From positions 1-10,726 of the forward strand of contig JAGLTY010000040.1 of NCBI GenBank assembly GCA_023135025.1: a stretch of DNA of 10,726 nt, written 5' to 3'. Below are positions 6,222-10,726 of this stretch, piece by piece; within the stretch, counting starts at the first letter, position 1, and every line of letters starts with the position of its first letter. A program made the position numbers and the translations under genes. Origin of the DNA: Bacteroidales bacterium. Lineage in GTDB: Bacteria; Bacteroidota; Bacteroidia; Bacteroidales; GCA-2748055. The notes beneath the pieces are model-generated. The model was not told where the DNA came from. It saw nothing but the letters and a program-made list of their open reading frames with translations, and ran no database searches.

Positions 6222-6236
6222 TAAAAATTTCAATCA

Positions 6237-6884
6237 ATGACATACGATTATAATTCCAGCCGAAAGAAGTTGATCCTGCCCGAATATGGAAGAAATATCC
6301 AGAAGATGGTGAACCATATCAAAACCATCGAAGATCGCGATGAACGAAACAAGGCTGCCCGAACAGTTATTGGAGTGATGGGAAACCTCAATCCTCACCT
6401 GAGGGATGTGAGTGATTTCAAGCATAAACTCTGGGATCACCTGGCCATCATTGCCGATTTTGACCTCGACATTGATTCGCCTTATCCATGGCCGGAGCCG
6501 GAGTCGTTTCAAAACAAGCCCAACAACGTTCCTTATCACCAGCACAGGATTGCCAAGAAGCACTATGGCCGATCCATCGTCCTGATGATCGAAAAAGCGG
6601 TTGCCCTGGAGCCGGGCGAAGAGAAAGAGGACCTGGTGAAAATGATTGCTTACCATATGAAAAAGTCATACCTCACCTGGAACAGGGAGGCGGTAAGTGA
6701 TGAAGAGATTTTTGCCGATATGAAGACGCTCTCTGGTGGCGTACTGGTGGTGAATCCCGATCTGAAACTGCCAGAAACAAGAGAAATACTTGCCAAGAAC
6801 CGTCCCGTTAACCCCAAACAAAAGGGGGGTGGTAAAAAGGGCAAGCACAAGCAGCAATACCAGCAGCACCAACACAAACAATAG
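6237..6884 (+). CDS. DUF4290 domain-containing protein
   Basis: This 215-residue soluble protein has no signal peptide or membrane segment. The opening MTYDYNSSRKKLILPEYGRNIQKMVNHI region, the ERNKAARTVIGVMGNLNPHLRDV block (36-58) and FKHKLWDHLAIIADFDLDIDSPYP (61-84) are the conserved core I associate with the DUF4290 family, which is confined to Bacteroidota and commonly placed beside murA. The molecular function is not established. The C-terminal tail from about 193 is basic and low-complexity (KQKGGGKKGKHKQQYQQHQH), rich in Lys, Gln and His, and probably disordered and nucleic-acid- or membrane-contacting; that role is speculation. It is separated from murA by 18 bases and is almost certainly in one operon with it. 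Confidence 0.85.
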   Translation: MTYDYNSSRKKLILPEYGRNIQKMVNHIKTIEDRDERNKAARTVIGVMGNLNPHLRDVSDFKHKLWDHLAIIADFDLDIDSPYPWPEPESFQNKPNNVPYHQHRIAKKHYGRSIVLMIEKAVALEPGEEKEDLVKMIAYHMKKSYLTWNREAVSDEEIFADMKTLSGGVLVVNPDLKLPETREILAKNRPVNPKQKGGGKKGKHKQQYQQHQHKQ

Positions 6885-6902
6885 TCAGCATATTACTGTT
6901 CC

Positions 6903-8210
6903 ATGGGGAAGTTCATCATTGAGGGGGGACAGCGCCTGAAAGGGGAGATCACCCCCCAGGGTGCTAAAAATGAAGCACTCCAGATTCTGTGTGCCACCCT
7001 GCTGACTTCCGAGCCTGTTACCATACATAATCTTCCACGCATTAATGATGTGCTGCTTCTTATTCAGTTGCTGCGTGATCTGGGTGTTGATATTGAGCAA
7101 CTTACCGATACCAGTTACCGTTTCCGCGCAGCCGATGTGGACCTTGACTATTTCCGGACCGATCTATATATACAACAATCAGCATCCCTGAGGGGATCTG
7201 TGATGATCCTTGGGCCTCTGCTGGCGCGTTATGGAAAAGCGGTGCTTCCCAAACCAGGAGGGGATAAGATTGGACGGAGAAGGCTCGATACCCATTTCCT
7301 GGGGTTCCAGGCACTGGGAGCCACATTTGATTTTGATCATGCAGAGAACTTTTATGAGGTCATCGCTTCCAACCTGAAGGGTACCTATATGCACCTCGAC
7401 GAAGCATCGGTAACCGGTACGGCCAATATTATTATGGCCAGTGTGATGGCAGAGGGGACAACGACCATTTACAATGCAGCCTGTGAACCCTATATCCAGC
7501 AGCTCTGCAAGATGCTGGTCCGAATGGGAGCCACTATTGAAGGGATTGGCTCGAACCTTCTCACTATCCGGGGGGTGGATTTCCTGGGAGGGACGGAACA
7601 CACCATATTGCCCGATATGATCGAGGTGGGTAGCTTTATCGGAATGGCTGCTATGACAAAGTCTGAGCTCACCATAAAAGATGTGGCCTTTGAACAGCTG
7701 GGCATTATTCCAACCTCATTTCAACGGTTGGGAATTGAATTTGAGAGGAGGGGGGATGACATTTATGTTCCAGCACAGGATCACTATACCATCGAGACCT
7801 TTATCGACGGTGCTATTATGACCATTGCCGATGCTCCGTGGCCCGGGCTCACCCCCGATCTTTTAAGTGTCATCCTGGTCACCGCCACCCAGGCAAAGGG
7901 CAGCGTGCTGATCCATCAGAAGATGTTTGAAAGCCGGCTCTTTTTCGTGGATAAGCTGATCGATATGGGAGCACAGATTATCCTGTGTGACCCGCATCGG
8001 GCCACTGTGATCGGACTGGATCACGCCATCCGGCTCCGATCGACCATCATGTCATCGCCCGATATTCGTGCAGGAGTGGCCCTGCTGATTGCAGCCATGT
8101 CGGCCGAAGGAACCAGCACCATATATAATATAGAGCAGATCGACCGGGGCTATGAGAACATCGATACCAGGCTCAATCAGCTTGGGGCCTCCATCCGCCG
8201 CGAGGTCTAA
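6903..8210 (+). CDS. murA: UDP-N-acetylglucosamine 1-carboxyvinyltransferase (MurA), Asp-type
   Basis: MurA transfers enolpyruvate from PEP to UDP-GlcNAc, the first committed step of peptidoglycan synthesis, in the cytoplasm. The protein has 435 residues. Seen in the sequence are the substrate-binding pair K22-N23 in GAKNEAL, the RGSVMILGPLLARYG region (97-111), the active-site loop PKPGGDKIGRRRLDTH (116-131), PWPGLTPDL with D319 (equivalent to E. coli Asp305) and DIRAGVALL with R389 (equivalent to Arg397). The loop position that is Cys115 in E. coli is D121 here. Asp at this site keeps activity but abolishes covalent attack by fosfomycin in other MurA enzymes, so intrinsic resistance of the target is expected. 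A second gene for a Cys-type enzyme cannot be excluded from one window. The start ATG lies 18 bases after DUF4290. No shift or truncation is seen. Confidence 0.95.
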   Translation: MGKFIIEGGQRLKGEITPQGAKNEALQILCATLLTSEPVTIHNLPRINDVLLLIQLLRDLGVDIEQLTDTSYRFRAADVDLDYFRTDLYIQQSASLRGSVMILGPLLARYGKAVLPKPGGDKIGRRRLDTHFLGFQALGATFDFDHAENFYEVIASNLKGTYMHLDEASVTGTANIIMASVMAEGTTTIYNAACEPYIQQLCKMLVRMGATIEGIGSNLLTIRGVDFLGGTEHTILPDMIEVGSFIGMAAMTKSELTIKDVAFEQLGIIPTSFQRLGIEFERRGDDIYVPAQDHYTIETFIDGAIMTIADAPWPGLTPDLLSVILVTATQAKGSVLIHQKMFESRLFFVDKLIDMGAQIILCDPHRATVIGLDHAIRLRSTIMSSPDIRAGVALLIAAMSAEGTSTIYNIEQIDRGYENIDTRLNQLGASIRREV

Positions 8211-8225
8211 TCAACAGGATTATTC

Positions 8226-8233
8226 TACCTTTA
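8226..8233 (+). promoter_or_regulatory. Degenerate -7 promoter element before the redoxin gene
   Basis: TACCTTTA matches TAnnTTTG at seven of eight positions, with A in place of the final G. It lies 22 bases before the ATG at 8256, the position seen for such elements elsewhere in Bacteroidota. Either the promoter is weakened, or the genes are mainly read through from murA (stop at 8208-8210). Confidence 0.35.
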
Positions 8234-8255
8234 CACCCAACCCTAAACCAGAAAT

Positions 8256-8297
8256 ATGAAAACTGTATTGTAACTCCTCTTTGCATCCCTGTTCCTG
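8256..8297 (+). pseudogene. Interrupted lipoprotein signal peptide of the redoxin gene (in-frame TAA at 8271)
   Basis: From the ATG at 8256 the frame reads MKTVL, stop (TAA, 8271-8273), LLFASLFL, and continues without a break into LSCSSRDG and the redoxin domain. Ignoring the stop, this is a textbook lipoprotein signal peptide: Lys near the start, a hydrophobic core, and the lipobox LLSC with the acceptor Cys encoded at 8304-8306. The stop is one base from TTA (Leu), which would give an uninterrupted leucine core. TAA is a normal terminator in this genome (for example murA ends with it), so this is a nonsense mutation or an assembly/sequencing error, not recoding. Confidence 0.7.
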
Positions 8298-8816
8298 TTG
8301 TCGTGCAGTTCCAGGGACGGAAATAGTTCCTTTACAAAGGCTTCGGCAGAGGAGCGAAAGGGAGTTAAGACCGGGATCAATATCGGCGAACGGGCACCTG
8401 AACTGGTTTTTAAATCGCCCGCAGGTGAAAAGATCTCCCTCTCATCACTCAGGGGCCAGATGGTTCTGATCGATTTCTGGGCCGCCTGGTGTTCACCCTG
8501 TCGGTATGAAAACCCAAACCTGGTCCGTACCTACCATCATTTCAAGGATAAAGCATTTCAGAATGGGAATGGCTTTACCGTCTACGGGGTCTCCCTCGAC
8601 AGGCGTAAGGAGGATTGGACTGCAGCCATAGAAAAAGACGGACTGGTATGGGAATCCCATGTAAGCGATCTGAAGCACTGGCAGTCCGTCCCCGCTGCCC
8701 AGTACGGCGTGATGGAGATCCCCTCAAACTTTCTGATCGATGGCAATGGTATTATTGTTGCCAAAAATCTGAGTGGACAGTACCTGGATAGTAAGTTGAA
8801 AGAGTTGCTAAAATAG
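8298..8816 (+). CDS. TlpA/ResA-like thioredoxin-fold protein (probable lipoprotein with damaged start)
   Basis: The open part is 172 codons from a TTG. It contains a complete AhpC/TSA-TlpA type domain: GERAPELVFKSPAGEKISLSSL (about 30-51), then LIDFWAAWCSPCRYENP with the redox pair C65/C68, then VYGVSLDRRKEDW, and the cis-Pro loop EIPSNFLID with P142. Members are membrane-anchored periplasmic disulfide reductases or oxidoreductases used in cytochrome c maturation, protein repair or polysaccharide-utilisation contexts. The specific partner is unknown. Cys3 of this frame is the lipobox Cys of the true signal peptide that starts at 8256 but is cut by TAA at 8271. If translation really began at the TTG, the product would be cytosolic, which is unlikely to be its evolved site. 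The next gene follows after 17 bases in the same direction, so an operon is likely. Confidence 0.8.
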   Translation: MSCSSRDGNSSFTKASAEERKGVKTGINIGERAPELVFKSPAGEKISLSSLRGQMVLIDFWAAWCSPCRYENPNLVRTYHHFKDKAFQNGNGFTVYGVSLDRRKEDWTAAIEKDGLVWESHVSDLKHWQSVPAAQYGVMEIPSNFLIDGNGIIVAKNLSGQYLDSKLKELLK

Positions 8817-8833
8817 GGTTACTGCCTGTGCTG

Positions 8834-10726
8834 ATGAAAAAATCAGGAACTCTCCTGCTCCTGCTCCTGTTCCTTCAGATACTTATCGTAACAGAGCTGC
8901 CTGCACAGTCCGCATTACGGCTGATCGATCACTTCCCCGAAATTGACACTGCTGGTCAGGAAGCCCCAATTCCTCTCTTTTCGGTAGTTGTCAATGGCTC
9001 AACGGTCAGTTCATCTGAATTTTTAAGAGATCCGGCCGGAACCTTTTTCCACCCGCAACTGCAGATCCGGGCCGATGTTCTGGAAATGTCAAAGGAGCTG
9101 GAGTTTCAATGCAGGATCATTCGAATCAGGAACAAATCCGGGGATACCCTTGAAATTGAGAACCTGCTACCCCTGGGAGCATCCCCAGATCGACCCTACA
9201 TTACTGGTTACGGACCACCGGGTCTGACCCGGGCCACTCTGTTCAGGCCGGACAAAGGTCCGGTGGGACTGATCGTACCGGATAATGCCTGGGAACTGGG
9301 TCTTACTGCACTGGATATCTCCCCCGACAGCGGGATCACCCTGCTTGCACGGCGGGATGCCTGGGATCATGCAAAGCGAAGGAGATATTCGACCATTCTT
9401 TACCCGGGTGGGGAGGTCAGTTATAAGGTCTATACCGAAGCATACCGGGGTGACTGGAAATCGGGATTGATGCATCTGTTCAGGGACCGCTGGTTGTATG
9501 ACCTGCAGGAATTTGACAATCATCTTTATGAACGAACCGATCTTCAATGGATACGGGAAGATTACCTGGCGGTACTGCAATTTGCCTGGGACCGGGATTT
9601 CTATTCCATGGATAGAGGCTCCTATGATCCTTTCCGGGAGTTCTTTCACCGCTTTGACCATTACCACGGGGGGTACGATATCTATGCCATCTGGCAAGGC
9701 TGGCCGCGTCTTGGGCTTGATCAACGCAACCAGTGGGATCTTTTCCGTGACCTTCCGGGAGGTACCGATTCGCTCAGGAGTATCTCCCGCTATTGCAGAG
9801 ATCACCAATCCGCATTCTTTATCTCCTACAATCCCTGGGATGAAGCTACCCGTCAGCTCGATCACCTGGAGGCCATAACGGGGCTCATCGGGGAAACCGG
9901 GGCCGACGGGGTGGTCCTCGATACCCGGGGAAGCTCAAGTGCAGCACTTCAAAAGGCTGCTGATAAGGCTAAAAGGGGTGTGGTCATGTATTCTGAAGGG
10001 ATGGCTGTCCCCGGGGATATGCCCGGGATCATATCCGGCAGGGTACATAATGCCATCCGGATGTCGCCTCCATTGAACCTGAACCGGCTTATCAAGCCCG
10101 AATTCCAGGTGTTCAGGGTGCTTGATCTGAGAGACGGGAGAACCCACCGTGAAATGGCCATCTCCCTTTTCAACGGGTACGGGGTGGAGGTGAATCTGTT
10201 CTCCCCCGCCCATCCCTGGTGGATAGAAGAGGAATACCGGTTTATGGGCAGGTGCCTGATGATCCTGAGGCAGAACCAGGAAGCATTCCATGACCTGAAC
10301 TGGATTCCCCTGGTGGAATCACCCGACAGTATCTGGGTGAATAAGTGGCACGACGGGGATAAAATCCTTTACACCCTTCTTTCTATGAAGCCTGAAGGCC
10401 ATTCAGGACTCCTTCTCCCGGCTGAAAACAGGGATCTGCACTGGGTCTCCCTCTGGGATCATAAAGAGATTCTGCCCCAGGAGACTTCGGAAGGTCCCTT
10501 GCTGGAGTGCAGGATCGATCCCTTTAGCCCGGCATACTCCGGGACACGGAGCGAGGGAAGTGTCCAGTGTATGGCAGGGTTCCCCGAATTGCTCAGGTGG
10601 GAAATGGATGCGGATTCCCTGATCCTGGGTGCCTTATCGGGCGACCGGATCCTGGTCTGGAAGGGCGATCCCTCCTATTCCAACAAGCACAAATCGGAAT
10701 ACTTGCTGGACAAGGAGGTAGAGATA
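8834..10726 (+). CDS. Large exported protein, possible glycoside-hydrolase-like TIM barrel (partial, runs off right edge)
   Basis: The frame is open from ATG 8834 to the window end (631 codons, no stop). Residues 1-26 are a signal peptide with a poly-Leu core and probable AQ cleavage near 25 (ELPAQS). About 30-205 is beta-rich, as in the N-terminal domains of many glycosidases (GDTLEIENLLPLG, KGPVGLIVPDNAW, STILYPGGEVSYKVYTEAY). About 240-480 has barrel-like strand-loop pieces: YDIYAIWQGW (281-290), SAFFISYNPWDE (326-337), GADGVVLDTRG (356-366, D363) and GVVMYSEGM (382-390, E388). Acidic residues at strand ends make D363 and E388 candidate catalytic groups, but this is inference from pattern only. 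From about 490 a beta domain begins (KWHDGDKILYTLLSMKPEGH). I do not recognise the family with certainty. Large multi-domain Bacteroidota proteins of this type sometimes carry a further C-terminal domain, which would lie outside the window. Confidence 0.7.
   Translation, partial: MKKSGTLLLLLLFLQILIVTELPAQSALRLIDHFPEIDTAGQEAPIPLFSVVVNGSTVSSSEFLRDPAGTFFHPQLQIRADVLEMSKELEFQCRIIRIRNKSGDTLEIENLLPLGASPDRPYITGYGPPGLTRATLFRPDKGPVGLIVPDNAWELGLTALDISPDSGITLLARRDAWDHAKRRRYSTILYPGGEVSYKVYTEAYRGDWKSGLMHLFRDRWLYDLQEFDNHLYERTDLQWIREDYLAVLQFAWDRDFYSMDRGSYDPFREFFHRFDHYHGGYDIYAIWQGWPRLGLDQRNQWDLFRDLPGGTDSLRSISRYCRDHQSAFFISYNPWDEATRQLDHLEAITGLIGETGADGVVLDTRGSSSAALQKAADKAKRGVVMYSEGMAVPGDMPGIISGRVHNAIRMSPPLNLNRLIKPEFQVFRVLDLRDGRTHREMAISLFNGYGVEVNLFSPAHPWWIEEEYRFMGRCLMILRQNQEAFHDLNWIPLVESPDSIWVNKWHDGDKILYTLLSMKPEGHSGLLLPAENRDLHWVSLWDHKEILPQETSEGPLLECRIDPFSPAYSGTRSEGSVQCMAGFPELLRWEMDADSLILGALSGDRILVWKGDPSYSNKHKSEYLLDKEVEI

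Noticed and set aside
6650..6881. Minus-strand Cys/Leu-rich frames opposite the end of the DUF4290 gene
   Set aside because: They are produced by the complement of the Lys/Gln/His-rich tail codons and have no independent support.
8271..8273. TAA read as a sense codon (alternative genetic code or recoding)
   Set aside because: TAA terminates murA and the HEPN gene normally in this window, and no recoding signal is visible at the site. Mutation or a base-call error is simpler.
9167..9865. Minus-strand open frame of 232 codons opposite the large exported protein
   Set aside because: The plus-strand frame runs uninterrupted for 631 codons with a signal peptide. The minus-strand product has no recognisable features and is a shadow.

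Overview
The window reads as chromosomal DNA of a member of the Bacteroidota, probably a free-living or anaerobic environmental lineage. Support comes from a protein with the 'gliding motility-associated' C-terminal domain of type IX secretion cargo, a DUF4290 gene directly upstream of murA, -7 promoter elements of the Bacteroidota form TAnnTTTG, near absence of Shine-Dalgarno sites, and a MurA with Asp in place of the catalytic Cys. Species cannot be named from the sequence.

Layout. On the minus strand at the left are the first 46 codons of an exported cadherin/Ig-like repeat protein (1-139), an AT-rich palindrome-bearing gap (140-490), a TVP38/TMEM64 (VTT) membrane protein (491-1201), a short heptanucleotide repeat array (1214-1255), and a secreted T9SS cargo protein (1251-2744). 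A divergent intergenic region (2745-2920) separates these from a long plus-strand run: UvrD/PcrA helicase (2921-5230); a two-gene module of an XRE-HTH/MNT nucleotidyltransferase fusion and a HEPN RNase (5279-6206); DUF4290 protein and MurA (6237-8210); a TlpA-like thioredoxin lipoprotein gene with an in-frame stop codon in its signal peptide (8256-8816); and a large exported protein with a possible TIM-barrel core that runs off the right edge (8834-10726).

How the genes work together. The most system-like element is the HEPN/MNT pair. The toxin carries the full RX4HXY motif. The antitoxin carries the GSX10DXD nucleotidyltransferase motif and, unlike the classical stand-alone MntA, its own N-terminal DNA-binding domain. 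Two tandem GACA-N5-TGTC palindromes with a 15-bp period lie between the -7 element and the antitoxin start codon, exactly where an autoregulatory operator would be expected. This suggests a toxin-antitoxin module whose AMP-transferase antitoxin is also its own repressor. DUF4290 and murA are core genes that appear to have their own promoter just after the toxin stop codon. The last two genes form a probable export-related operon, with a cell-envelope redoxin followed by a putative carbohydrate-active enzyme. The redoxin reading frame appears damaged, or the base call is wrong, at a single position.
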